NCBI GenBank assembly: GCA_016874095.1
Contig: VGVH01000006.1
Span: 1 to 64,000, forward strand
Direction: 5' to 3'
From: Gammaproteobacteria bacterium
GTDB taxonomy: Bacteria; Pseudomonadota; Gammaproteobacteria; Steroidobacterales; GCA-2729495
DNA: 64,000 nucleotides
Positions 50,980-60,160 of the stretch are shown here, piece by piece; position 1 is the first letter of the stretch; every line of letters starts with the position of its first letter. The position numbers and the translations under genes are program-made. The notes beneath the pieces were generated by a model that saw only the letters and a list, made by a program, of their open reading frames with translations, was not told the origin of the DNA and ran no database searches.

Positions 50980-52816
50980 GGACGAGAATCGCCCAGAGCA
51001 ACGGGTGAACGTCCCTGCGGCCTGCCTGGTGGATTTCGAAAAGGCGGCGAACGGCGGTTCGCTCCAGCGGCAGCTCGCGATAAACGACGTCCTGTCCGAT
51101 GGCCGATTCTGCCCATGGTCGCAACGGCCCTCGAAGCCACTGCGCGATCGGGACTCCGAAACCCCGCTTTGGTCGGTCGAGCAGGGCAGCGGGAACGTAG
51201 CGGTAGGCGAGTTTCTTCAGCAGGTACTTCGAACCACCGCCGTGCAGCTTCCACTCGACCGGGAGCTTCATCGCCCATTCCACGAGTACCTGATCCAGGA
51301 GCGGCTCCCGGGCCTCGATGGAAAACGCCATGGAGCCGACATCGACTTTCTGGAGATAGTCGTCCTGCAGAGTATTGAGCATGTCGAGCCGCATCACCTG
51401 ATCCAGCGGCCCGAGCTGCGCCATGGATTCCTCCGCCAAAGTGCGATAGCGCTGCGCAAGATCAACTGTGCCGCCGAGCGCTTCTGGAACGAGCGGCGAC
51501 GCGAAGTCCTTGGCGATGCTTCGCGAGAACGCGAACGACGACACGATATCCGGCTGCCGCAGGGCGCCGGCCAGGAGCTTGAACCGATGACTGCCCAGTA
51601 GCGAGAGGCCGCCGGCGAGGCCGCGGCGCAGGCCGTTGCTGCCGGCGAACAACGGCATCAGACGCTGCGTGATGCGGTAGTAGTGATAGCCGCCGAAGAG
51701 CTCGTCGCCGCCGTCGCCGCTGAGAACGACCTTGACCTGTTCACCTGCCAGGCGGGATACGGCCATGACCGGGAAGGCCGAACTGTCGAAGAATGGTTCG
51801 TCGAACTCCTCGCGGAACATCGGTCGCAACTCAAGCAGGTCGTCCACCCGGAGTCGGGCGGTCGCGTGTGGAACGCCCAGGTGACGCGCCACGGCGCGCG
51901 CTTCGGCTGACTCGTCGAATTCCGGTTCGTCGAATCCGATCGTGAAGGCCTGGACCTTGTTGCCCGAAAGCCTGGCAAGAGTGGCGGTGACCAGGGTGCT
52001 GTCGACGCCGCCGGAAAGGAAGGTTCCGATCGGCACATCACTGACCATGCGGTGACGTACGCTGTCGGTGACGATTGCTTGCAGCTCGTCGAGGAGGTCG
52101 TCCTCGGTTCGCCGCAACCAGGCCCGCTCGGGCTGTATCGAACGGAAGTCCCAGTACCGCCTCGACCGGAAGCCCGAGCTGTCAAACAAGGCGAAGTGCC
52201 CGGCTTCGACCTTGCGGATATCGCGGTAGAGCGAATGCGGCGCCGGGAAGAATCCGCTCTCGAGATACCAGCGCAGCCCCTGGACGTCGATGTCCGAGGA
52301 AATCGTCGGATCCAGAATCCGCAGGGCTCGCGGCCTGGAAGCAAAGTACAACCCGTTGCGCGCGACGCGATAATAGAGCGGCTTGACCCCCATTCGATCC
52401 CGCGCCATGAACAGGCAACGTTCGCGGGTGTCCCAGATCGCAAAGGCGAACATGCCACGAAGGCGAGCGAGGCACTCTGTGCCCCACTGCGCGTAGGCGG
52501 CAAGCAGCACTTCGGTGTCGCTGTTGCCGCGCCATTCGCTGAAGTCGCCAGCCAACTGCTGACGCAGTTCGCGGAAGTTATAGATCTCGCCGTTGTACAC
52601 GACGACGTAGCGACCGTCGGCCGAGACCATGGGCTGGTGCCCGGTCGGCGTGAGGTCGAGAATGGCCAGCCGACGATGACCCAGCGCCGCGTGCGAGTCG
52701 TGCCACACGCCATGATCGTCGGGTCCGCGACGCCGGAGCCCCATCGCGGCCCGACCCACCGTGGCCGGATCCACGGGCGGGCCATCGAGCCTGACGGCGC
52801 CGACGATCCCGCACAT
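50945..52816 (-). CDS. asnB: asparagine synthase, glutamine-hydrolysing (copy 2)
   Basis: This is 623 residues starting M-C-G-I-V-G, with Cys2 as glutaminase nucleophile. It has RRRGPDDHGVWHD, VVYNGEIYNFRELRQQL and ARDRMGVKPLYYRVARNGLY. The synthetase part has IGTFLSGGVDSTLVTATLAR, the S-G-G-V-D-S PP-loop, VVLSGDGGDELFGGYHYY and SIEAREPLLDQVLVEWAMKL. It is distinct in sequence from copy 1. In EPS loci such enzymes (WbpS/VioL-like) are often credited with amidating a uronic acid or amino-sugar residue; that is context, not proof. Stop and start of the next minus gene are one base apart. Confidence 0.9.
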   Translation of the reverse strand: MCGIVGAVRLDGPPVDPATVGRAAMGLRRRGPDDHGVWHDSHAALGHRRLAILDLTPTGHQPMVSADGRYVVVYNGEIYNFRELRQQLAGDFSEWRGNSDTEVLLAAYAQWGTECLARLRGMFAFAIWDTRERCLFMARDRMGVKPLYYRVARNGLYFASRPRALRILDPTISSDIDVQGLRWYLESGFFPAPHSLYRDIRKVEAGHFALFDSSGFRSRRYWDFRSIQPERAWLRRTEDDLLDELQAIVTDSVRHRMVSDVPIGTFLSGGVDSTLVTATLARLSGNKVQAFTIGFDEPEFDESAEARAVARHLGVPHATARLRVDDLLELRPMFREEFDEPFFDSSAFPVMAVSRLAGEQVKVVLSGDGGDELFGGYHYYRITQRLMPLFAGSNGLRRGLAGGLSLLGSHRFKLLAGALRQPDIVSSFAFSRSIAKDFASPLVPEALGGTVDLAQRYRTLAEESMAQLGPLDQVMRLDMLNTLQDDYLQKVDVGSMAFSIEAREPLLDQVLVEWAMKLPVEWKLHGGGSKYLLKKLAYRYVPAALLDRPKRGFGVPIAQWLRGPLRPWAESAIGQDVVYRELPLERTAVRRLFEIHQAGRRDVHPLLWAILVLIDAVTPVDVR

Positions 52817-52817
52817 C

Positions 52818-55046
52818 TCAGTTCACCACTGCAGAGTCGCAGTCTTCGAGGCTGGCTATCCAATCCTCCAGGACCTGAACGCCCTCGGTATCAGTGACTG
52901 TCGATCCGAGCGGCGGCATCTGGCGCAGGTCTCGCGCCTGAACACGTGCGACCAGCACCGAGCGGGAAGGGTCGCCGACCGAGATGAGGCGGGCGTCGGG
53001 ACCCAGCCCGAGCGCACCGTGCGAGGGAACAACATTACAGGCACCTGTCGCCGAAAGCGGGACATCCGCGCGAAGGTCCAGCGACGATGGCGTGGGACCA
53101 TCCGGGCGGTGACACTGGGAACAGTTTGCGTCCAGATAGGATCGGGCCCGCGATGTGATCGAGTAAGACGAATCAGAAGGATCGGCCAGGCGGGGCAGCG
53201 CGTCGATATCGCCCGGCAGGTCATCATCCAGGAGATCGACAGCCGCAAGCGTCTGCAGCTGGTTGGCCGTCCGACCGGTTACCTCGTAAGCCTGATCGCG
53301 ATTCAGCTGGGCGAGCGTGAGACCGAGAGAGAATCCCGCAGATGCCGTGTGGCACTGCATGCACTGGCCCTCGCTCGGGAAGAGCCATGTCCGGTCACCG
53401 ATCGTCTTGCGCTTGCCGCCGATGACCCGGACAGCGTCGGTGCCAAGGTCATTCCACTCATAGGTGTAGCCTGCCCAGACCCCATCCGGGTGCCGCATCA
53501 ACAGACGAGTCTCCACGAGACTGCCTCCAATCGAGAATGACTTCACGGCGATGGCGCCAGGCGGCAGTTCCAGGCGTGAACCGCTACCCGCGAGACCGAT
53601 GTGCGACCCGTCGGGGATCGCCAGATGCCGGGTCTTCAGCAAGCCGTCAGACCAGAATTCCGCGTTGACGGAGTACGGCAGGAGCCCAGGCGACACCGCC
53701 GCTGGATTCGCGGGATCGACACACCCGGTTTGCGAGAGCAACGGCGGAATTGTGTCGGGTACAGGCTCACCCGCAGGCACGATCTTGTGGACCCGCTGCG
53801 TCAGTGCGTTGTCCGCCACGTAGAGTTCACCCTGCTGATCGACGCCGAACGTCGTGATGCTGAGCGCGGTATCGGCGATGGCCCGGACGACACTCCCGTC
53901 GGCGTCGTCGCGCGCCAGCGAAAAAATTCTGCCCGACACGGCATCACCGAATATGTAGCTCCCGCGCAGCTCCGGGATCATGCTGCCCCGGTAGACGAAG
54001 CCTCCCGTGATCGAAGCGTCCCCCTCGGCATGCCCGTACTCCGCCACCGGCGGGATCATGTCGTCCGGACAGTCCCCGCTGGTGTCGAACGGCAGACTGC
54101 CCTCCAGGCACCTCCAGCCGTAGTTCCCCCCTCGACTCACCACATTGACCTCTTCTCGCTCGGACTGACCAACATCGGCCAGCCAGAGATCTCCTGTCGG
54201 GGGATCGAAACTCCAGCGCCAGGGATTGCGAAATCCCCAGGCGAAAATCTCGGGACACGGGCTGGCGTTCTCGCCAGACCCGCAGATCGGATTGCCGGCG
54301 AAGGGATTGTCGGGGGGGATGCGATAGCCGGGACTCGGCCAGGGCACGCCCAGTACGTCGATGCGGATCATCGCGCCCCAGAAGTTCGTTGGATCCTGGG
54401 CGCGGTCCAGCGGGTCACCGCCCTCGCTCCCGTCTCCGAAGGCGACGTAGAGATAGCCGTCGGTTCCGAACGCAATGTCGCCTCCGTTGTGCACTTGGCC
54501 CGACTTCTCGAGTTCTACGAGCTTCTGCTCGACCACGCTGCCGGGCGATTCGGTGTCGTCGAGCACGAAGCGCGACAGCACCGACTTGCTGGGCGATGAG
54601 GGTGCCGAGTAGAAGACGAACAGCTCGGGAACGTCCGGATAGTCCGGATGAAATGCCATGCCGAGCAGCCCGCTCTCGTTTTCGAACACGACACGGTCGC
54701 GAAGATCGAGGAAAGTCCTGATGTCCCCCGGACTGGTGACGCTGAATACCTTTAGCAACCCGTTCTGCTGCAGCACAAACCAGCGTGAGCCATCTCCTGG
54801 CGCCTGAAGGATCTTCGTCGGCTGGCGGATTCCGAGTGCCGCCACGAATAAGTCCTCGGTGGAGACCGACGCACTGCCGGTCGGCCTTGGCGGCGCGACA
54901 CAGGACTCGTTGATCGGCCTGGCGTCCAGACCGGAAAGCTGCTCCTCGCGGGGGCTGTCGCCGCCTCCCCCGCAGGCAGCAAGTGCGAAGGCCGCGCACA
55001 GGGCGGCGAGATATAGGCCGCAGCTGCTGGCGTACGGAACTGGTAT
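52818..55046 (-). CDS. PQQ sugar dehydrogenase-like lipoprotein with C-terminal cytochrome-type haem sites
   Basis: About 742 residues. The propeller domain has LGIRQPTKILQAPGDGSRWF, GLLGMAFHPDYPDVPELFVF, HNGGDIAFGTDGYLYVAFGD, FAWGFRNPWRWSFDPPTGDL and EEVNVVSRGGNYGWRCLEG. The C-terminal third has two haem-type motifs, GQCMQCHTAS and NCSQCHRPDG, so electrons could pass within one chain. GTG 54845 is the first standard start, but in frame upstream lies AAFALAACGGGGDS, a clear lipobox, preceded by VPYASSCGLYLAALC. At the right spacing from AGGAGA the only codon is ATA at 55046, so I extend to there. Oxidises a sugar at the cell surface or in the periplasm. Confidence 0.75.
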   Translation of the reverse strand: MPVPYASSCGLYLAALCAAFALAACGGGGDSPREEQLSGLDARPINESCVAPPRPTGSASVSTEDLFVAALGIRQPTKILQAPGDGSRWFVLQQNGLLKVFSVTSPGDIRTFLDLRDRVVFENESGLLGMAFHPDYPDVPELFVFYSAPSSPSKSVLSRFVLDDTESPGSVVEQKLVELEKSGQVHNGGDIAFGTDGYLYVAFGDGSEGGDPLDRAQDPTNFWGAMIRIDVLGVPWPSPGYRIPPDNPFAGNPICGSGENASPCPEIFAWGFRNPWRWSFDPPTGDLWLADVGQSEREEVNVVSRGGNYGWRCLEGSLPFDTSGDCPDDMIPPVAEYGHAEGDASITGGFVYRGSMIPELRGSYIFGDAVSGRIFSLARDDADGSVVRAIADTALSITTFGVDQQGELYVADNALTQRVHKIVPAGEPVPDTIPPLLSQTGCVDPANPAAVSPGLLPYSVNAEFWSDGLLKTRHLAIPDGSHIGLAGSGSRLELPPGAIAVKSFSIGGSLVETRLLMRHPDGVWAGYTYEWNDLGTDAVRVIGGKRKTIGDRTWLFPSEGQCMQCHTASAGFSLGLTLAQLNRDQAYEVTGRTANQLQTLAAVDLLDDDLPGDIDALPRLADPSDSSYSITSRARSYLDANCSQCHRPDGPTPSSLDLRADVPLSATGACNVVPSHGALGLGPDARLISVGDPSRSVLVARVQARDLRQMPPLGSTVTDTEGVQVLEDWIASLEDCDSAVVN

Positions 55047-55060
55047 GTCAGAGTCTCCTG

Positions 55061-56185
55061 TCAGTGGCCACGCCCGACGCCGCTCAACTTCGCGTACAAC
55101 TCCAAGTATCGACCGGCCGCCGTCCCGATGGCAAATCTCGCCCGGTAGCGGCTACGCTCTCGCGCCGCGTCGGCCGCGAAGCGAGACTTGTCGGCCACCA
55201 CGCGCTCGATCGCGGCGGCGAGGTCGGCAACCGACTCAGCCTGCACGAAGGTGGTGGATGACCCGTCGAAGGCACGGAAAGCGCTGATGTCGGACAGGAT
55301 CAGGGGGCGGCCCGCGCAGGCTGCCTCCATCGCCGCAACGGAAAGCCCTTCGAAACGTGAGGGCATGACGACGACGTCCGCAAGAACCGTGTAGTCCGCT
55401 GGGTTGGAAACGCTGCCTACGAAATGGCACTTTCCGCGAACACCCAATGTGGTCGCAAGGGCTTCGATTCTGGCTCGTTCCGGGCCATCACCTACGAAGA
55501 TCGCAGAGATATCGCGATCATGAAGTGCCCCGAGCGCCCGCACGATCAAGTCCTGCGCTTTGCCGAGCATCCCATTCCGAAGCGCCAGAGCCCCGACGTT
55601 CACCAGGAGAGACGTCGATTCACCGACTCCCAAGGTGCTGCGGATCGCCGGGTCTGGGGTTGCCTGATCTATCGCAGCAATATCGACACCGTTCTCGATC
55701 ACGATCTTTTGGGCCGGGGTCGCCCTGCCGCTCTCAGCCGCGCTGTCGCCGCAGGCCACCGAGCAGTCCGCCAGACGGTTCAGCAACGAGTGCGCGAACG
55801 CGGGGAGTACGTCGGGACGTGAGCTGTGGACAGTACGCACGTGAATGAATCGTCGCGCCCGGAACAATCTGGCCGCCATGGCAGCGAAAAGATCCGACTG
55901 TTCCAGGTGGGAGTGCACAATGTCAGGCGCAAATCTCTCGATCTCCCTGCGAATCTCCAATGGTACGAGCAACCGATTCAAGCGGCTCCGATGTCGCGAG
56001 GCGGCGAATGGTATGCCTGCGGCGCCGAGTGCCTCGCGCAGTGCCGCTCCACGAGGTCCCACGGCACCGGCGTAGGCGAATACGCTGACCTGGTGACCCT
56101 GCCTCGACAGTTCAAGGGCAAGCGACGTCGCGAAAATCTCGGCACCGCCTGCGGCTAGCGAATTGACCACCTGCAATACGCGCAT
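55061..56185 (-). CDS. GT4 family glycosyltransferase
   Basis: This is 374 residues. It starts MRVLQVVNSLAAGGAEIFAT, the G-G-A-E motif usual for GT4 enzymes, then DIVHSHLEQSDLFAAMAARL and RRFIHVRTVHSSRPDVLPAF. The second domain has LLVNVGALALRNGMLGKAQD, FVGDGPERARIEALATTLGV and then CHFVGSVSNPADYTVLADVV, with VMPSRFEGLSVAAMEAACAG completing the donor site. It is cytoplasmic and adds one sugar of the repeat unit. It lies 15 bases upstream of the PQQ lipoprotein and 33 bases after the polymerase-like gene on the same strand. Confidence 0.9.
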   Translation of the reverse strand: MRVLQVVNSLAAGGAEIFATSLALELSRQGHQVSVFAYAGAVGPRGAALREALGAAGIPFAASRHRSRLNRLLVPLEIRREIERFAPDIVHSHLEQSDLFAAMAARLFRARRFIHVRTVHSSRPDVLPAFAHSLLNRLADCSVACGDSAAESGRATPAQKIVIENGVDIAAIDQATPDPAIRSTLGVGESTSLLVNVGALALRNGMLGKAQDLIVRALGALHDRDISAIFVGDGPERARIEALATTLGVRGKCHFVGSVSNPADYTVLADVVVMPSRFEGLSVAAMEAACAGRPLILSDISAFRAFDGSSTTFVQAESVADLAAAIERVVADKSRFAADAARERSRYRARFAIGTAAGRYLELYAKLSGVGRGH

Positions 56186-56218
56186 GACCGGAACCGAATG
56201 GCGAGGCTATCGGAGCAA

Positions 56219-57532
56219 CTACAGGGCGCGGCGACGCGCCGCTCGAAAGCGCTTGAGAAACCGCTGCTGGGACAGTACGACCAGCACCAGGGCTGCAACG
56301 TAGGCTGCGTATGACAGCGGCACGGTGGCTGACGACGGCGAGCCGCGAACCAGCATGTACGCATGCCACGTGTAATAGGGCAGCAGCAGCGCAAGCAGGA
56401 CCATATTGCGGGTCATGAATCGCTCCCACAGCGAGACGATCAATCCCCACAATCCCGCCAGCAAGAGCCCGGCGTTGCCGAAGGTCAGGAATGCGTCACC
56501 GTACCAGAGCGTCGGATAGTGGAAGTAGACGGCACTGTTCAATGGGACACCATCGACGATGTTCGCCATGAAAACGGCCGGATCCAGGAGCACCTGCCGC
56601 TCAAGGCCGGCGAGAAGGAGAAAGGGATTCACCCAGTTCCATCCGTACAGGAGCAGGCTGTCAGAACCGAGCGACGTCGCGGTATCGCGCACGTACTCGA
56701 AAACGATCGCCGAGCCATAGATCATGCCGGCGTCGGGCAAGCCGGTGATCTCACCAGGTGCGTTCGGCGTACCCTCGATTTTCGCCATCTTCTGGAACGT
56801 CACAAGTACGCTGACCGCAACCAAGGCTGCAAAAATCGCGACCCCCACGGCGATGGGCTTGAAGAAATGCTGGCGTCGGGCGCTGGACGCCCCGATCGCC
56901 TGGAAGTAAAGCACGACGGCCGCGGGAATGATCGACAGCAGCGCGAATGCCCTGACCTTCAGATAGACCGCGAAGAACAGGAACGGGACACATGCCAGTG
57001 CCGCGAGCCAAGGTCTCTTCAGGAGTGCCAGAATCGTTATCAGTGGCGCAGACGCCCAAAAGAACACAACGGGCCAGTTCGACTGCTGGAGCTGGACGTA
57101 ATCGCGATAACCTCCGCCCGCCATCTTGAACCAGTACCAAATACCCCCGCCGATCAGAAATGCCAGGTAGATCCACCGGGCGCCGGCGAGCCAGTTCGGC
57201 TCCTGGTCAATCTCCCAGGCGGCACGTGGCTCGCTGCGCCCACCGGACAGTCGCCAGACGATGTTTTCAACAAACGCAAAAATCAGATTGAACGCCAGCA
57301 CATACCAGGCGAGCGCGGCGATGGTTTCCGCCGAGATCGAAACGACATCGCCGGGAAACCCGCGGAACTTGGTGAATGGCCCGCCCAGAAAGAGCTGGAT
57401 CAGGAAAATGCCGTGGTAGGTGATCAAGATCCACAGCATGGCCACCAGTCGCCCAGCCTTCAGCGAACGCATCGTCATCCATCCGCACAGGACGACGTTT
57501 AAGAAGCAAGCGACCAAGACGAGCGAGGACAT
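56219..57532 (-). CDS. O-antigen/EPS repeat-unit polymerase-like membrane protein (Wzy)
   Basis: This is 437 residues with about 11-12 hydrophobic segments: LVLVACFLNVVLCGWMTMRS, ALAWYVLAFNLIFAFVENIV, WIYLAFLIGGGIWYWFKMAG, FFWASAPLITILALLKRPWL, GVAIFAALVAVSVLVTFQKM and so on. A large periplasmic loop occupies roughly residues 225-330. Sequence is poorly conserved, as usual for Wzy proteins, and the assignment rests on topology and on its place among GT4 genes with a flippase. It would polymerise lipid-linked repeat units at the periplasmic face. Second polymerase-type protein in the window, not similar by eye to the one at 30380. Confidence 0.7.
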   Translation of the reverse strand: MSSLVLVACFLNVVLCGWMTMRSLKAGRLVAMLWILITYHGIFLIQLFLGGPFTKFRGFPGDVVSISAETIAALAWYVLAFNLIFAFVENIVWRLSGGRSEPRAAWEIDQEPNWLAGARWIYLAFLIGGGIWYWFKMAGGGYRDYVQLQQSNWPVVFFWASAPLITILALLKRPWLAALACVPFLFFAVYLKVRAFALLSIIPAAVVLYFQAIGASSARRQHFFKPIAVGVAIFAALVAVSVLVTFQKMAKIEGTPNAPGEITGLPDAGMIYGSAIVFEYVRDTATSLGSDSLLLYGWNWVNPFLLLAGLERQVLLDPAVFMANIVDGVPLNSAVYFHYPTLWYGDAFLTFGNAGLLLAGLWGLIVSLWERFMTRNMVLLALLLPYYTWHAYMLVRGSPSSATVPLSYAAYVAALVLVVLSQQRFLKRFRAARRRAL

Positions 57533-57548
57533 CAGTTACGACTTTCTG

Positions 57549-58700
57549 TCAGCCGCCGATCGACCGCAATTGAGTATAGCGGCCAAAGTGCTGGGCGGCC
57601 GCTGAAGACCATGACAAGTACTGTTCTGCGAAGTCCCTTGCCCAACGCCCGAGCCGCGGCGCCACCCTCTCGTCGGAAAAAAGCCGGTGAACGGCGTGAG
57701 CAATCGCGTCGGGATCCGAAGTGGGCACCAGGAACCCGGTCTCGCCGTCTTTCACTACTTCGTCGAGAGCCCCGACGCGCGTCGCTATCACGGGACGACC
57801 GAAGGCGTAGGCCAGCGGGACGACCCCGCTCTGGGTAGCGTCCCGATAGGGCAGCAAGACCACGTCGGATGCCTCGAAAAGGCTGCGGATCTCGCCGTCG
57901 AGGATGAAACGGTCGATGCGCAGCAGGTTGACCCGATCGCGTGGCAGTGCGATATCCGGCGTCGAGCCGGCACCGGCGATGAGGAGGTTGAACTGCAACC
58001 CCGATTGCGCGAGTCGCTCGGCACCAGCTAGCAACAGGTCGACACCTTTGTAGGGCTCGACGCGGCCGAAGAACAACAAGGTGGGCTTGCCCGGCCACAG
58101 TCGGTCGAGCTCGGATGGGCGTGACGACCCTGTCGCGATCTCCGGGGTCAGCCCGGCCCCGTGATGCACGACGTAGCACTTGGCGCGCACCGCCGAGCCG
58201 AACAAGGCAGCCATGAGTTCGGCGTGCCGTTGCGAATGGACATGAACGGCGTCCACGGCTTCGAACGCGGCTGGCAACTCGTAACGACGGCTGTACCGCT
58301 CGTAGACCTGGCCCCAGATCGTCGCTGACTCTTCATGCGGCACCGGGTCGTGAACGGTGCAAACACAGGCTATTCCCTGCTCCTTGAGTCCTGCAGCCAG
58401 CGACCTGAGACCGATCAGACCACCCGTCACGTGGACGATCTCTGTGCCGTGGTCCGCGAATCGGCCCGCGACGGCCCTGTAGAAACGCGGGTTGAATTTC
58501 TCAAGCAGCCGGTAACGCAATCGGCTGGCCGACAACGACAACCGCAGCAGGTTGGTGTCGGACCAGTCGGGCATCGGCTCATGAGCTCGAGCGTAGAGCG
58601 CCACGTCCACGACCGCATGAGCACTCAGCGCGCTCGCCAGGTTGCGGGCATAGTGGCCCATGCCGCCTGAAGAGTCCGCGGTAAGCAGCGTGACCCTCAC
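57549..58700 (-). CDS. GT4 family glycosyltransferase
   Basis: This is 383 residues from GTG 58700, whose GTGA overlaps the stop of the upstream flippase; the longer frame is rejected. It opens VRVTLLTADSSGGMGHYARN (G-G-M-G-H-Y), then EIVHVTGGLIGLRSLAAGLK and GIACVCTVHDPVPHEESATI. The C-terminal half has PTLLFFGRVEPYKGVDLLLA, ILDGEIRSLFEASDVVLLPY and QSGVVPLAYAFGRPVIATRV, the donor site. A retaining cytoplasmic transferase. Translational coupling to the flippase indicates one polysaccharide operon (60142-52818). Confidence 0.9.
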   Translation of the reverse strand: MRVTLLTADSSGGMGHYARNLASALSAHAVVDVALYARAHEPMPDWSDTNLLRLSLSASRLRYRLLEKFNPRFYRAVAGRFADHGTEIVHVTGGLIGLRSLAAGLKEQGIACVCTVHDPVPHEESATIWGQVYERYSRRYELPAAFEAVDAVHVHSQRHAELMAALFGSAVRAKCYVVHHGAGLTPEIATGSSRPSELDRLWPGKPTLLFFGRVEPYKGVDLLLAGAERLAQSGLQFNLLIAGAGSTPDIALPRDRVNLLRIDRFILDGEIRSLFEASDVVLLPYRDATQSGVVPLAYAFGRPVIATRVGALDEVVKDGETGFLVPTSDPDAIAHAVHRLFSDERVAPRLGRWARDFAEQYLSWSSAAAQHFGRYTQLRSIGG

Positions 58701-60142
58701 GAACGCACCACGTGGTTCAGGGTGTAGATGCGGCGAAACCGGAAATTCCACCAGTGAATGACGGCGAAACCGAAAGCGGCCGCGGCGAGGAGCAGGAGTT
58801 CGGACTGGACGCCTTGGGAAAGTGCAACCAAACCTATGGCGAGCGGCGCGAAGCGAGCAATCTCCCCGGCGAAAAGGCGGAGGACACGACCAACCGGGAT
58901 AGCGACGGACCGGGCCAACCAGATCACCTTCGCCGCGATTGCAAGCGCGCCGATCGCGCCCAGCAGAGTCACTGCGACCATGGGTGAATCAGCCACCGCC
59001 CCGAGCAGCAGCGCTCCGATTGCCGTGACGGCGTATAGCAGCTGGTACCCCAGTTCCCGGCCCTGCTGCTGCAGGACGCTCACGAGTGGCGACATGACGG
59101 TGGCCACGAAGGACATCAACAGCCAGGGTACGAGAAGCCGGCCGAATTCACCGGCCTGCTCCCATTCGTCCCCGAACACGACCACGAAGAGCTCAGGCGC
59201 GACCACTCCGAGCACGCCAAAACTGGGGATGCCGAGCGCGGCGAGGAAGCGCAGGAGCTGCCAGGTCCGCTCGGTCATGTCGTTGTTTGCCCGACCGGCG
59301 GCAATGCTGCCGAGATACACCTGCGACATCGACTGGCCAACGAGCCGCAGCGGAACCTGAAGCAGGCGATACGCCAGCGCGAACTGCCCGGTGACGAACG
59401 GCCCGAAAAGCGGCGCCAGCGCGAGAACAGGCAGTTGCGCCCCTATCGCGTTGATCAGGCTCGACCACGTCGTGATCAGCGGAAACTTCCGGTAGCGTCG
59501 TGCTACCGCGTACAGTCGTCGCCAATCGCGCTCGAGCGACCATCGTCCGCTGGATCCCGAGGACGCGGCCGGGGCCAGGGCGGCGGCGGCGGCCGCCGGA
59601 CCCAGGATCTGGCTCACGGCCAGACCACTGACCCCGAATCCGAGGAAGCCCGCTGCGAGCTGCGGAATCGCCTGCCCCGCACCGAGCGCAGCCCGCGACG
59701 CGGCGAGCCCGTTGTAGGCCCGCACCCGAATGGCCCAGGCCATGAGGACGTTGCCGATGCCATTTATGACAAGGCAGGCCGGGATCATCCATAGAACAGC
59801 CTCAACTCCGAGCCCCACTAGAGTGGCGACCGCAGGAGCCGCCACCAGCCACAGCACCATGAGCACGACGCCGGAAAGCGCCAGAGCCGCGAACATTGCC
59901 ACCCAGGCTGCGCGCCTGGCGATGCGATCCGACTTCGGCAGAGGAATGGCCAGTTCGTAATGCAGACAGACTATGGTGGTCAGAAGCCCCAGGACGGCAA
60001 CCAATGCGGAGTATTGGCCAATCTCGTCGGGTGAGTAGAGCCTGGTCAGCACCGGCATCGCCGCAATGAGGATCAGCTGGCCCGCGACCGCACCCACGGT
60101 CACGACCGCGATATTGCGCCCACCCGTGTTGTCAGCTTCCAC
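58697..60142 (-). CDS. polysaccharide flippase, Wzx/MOP family (3)
   Basis: This is 481 residues with 12 or more hydrophobic segments. It begins MEADNTGGRNIAVVTVGAVA, then ILIAAMPVLTRLYSPDEIGQ and YSALVAVLGLLTTIVCLHYE, the L-T-R-L-Y-x-P-x-x-x-G signature of the MOP superfamily. LHYELAIPLPKSDRIARRAA is typical of the Wzx group (the so-called Y-E-L-A-I block). It flips a lipid-linked repeat unit. It starts the minus-strand operon continuing with GT4, polymerase, GT4 and the PQQ lipoprotein, and forms a second complete flippase/polymerase set beside the one at 28758-31843. Confidence 0.9.
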   Translation of the reverse strand: MEADNTGGRNIAVVTVGAVAGQLILIAAMPVLTRLYSPDEIGQYSALVAVLGLLTTIVCLHYELAIPLPKSDRIARRAAWVAMFAALALSGVVLMVLWLVAAPAVATLVGLGVEAVLWMIPACLVINGIGNVLMAWAIRVRAYNGLAASRAALGAGQAIPQLAAGFLGFGVSGLAVSQILGPAAAAAALAPAASSGSSGRWSLERDWRRLYAVARRYRKFPLITTWSSLINAIGAQLPVLALAPLFGPFVTGQFALAYRLLQVPLRLVGQSMSQVYLGSIAAGRANNDMTERTWQLLRFLAALGIPSFGVLGVVAPELFVVVFGDEWEQAGEFGRLLVPWLLMSFVATVMSPLVSVLQQQGRELGYQLLYAVTAIGALLLGAVADSPMVAVTLLGAIGALAIAAKVIWLARSVAIPVGRVLRLFAGEIARFAPLAIGLVALSQGVQSELLLLAAAAFGFAVIHWWNFRFRRIYTLNHVVRS

Positions 60143-60160
60143 GCGGCGAGATCCCTGAAA

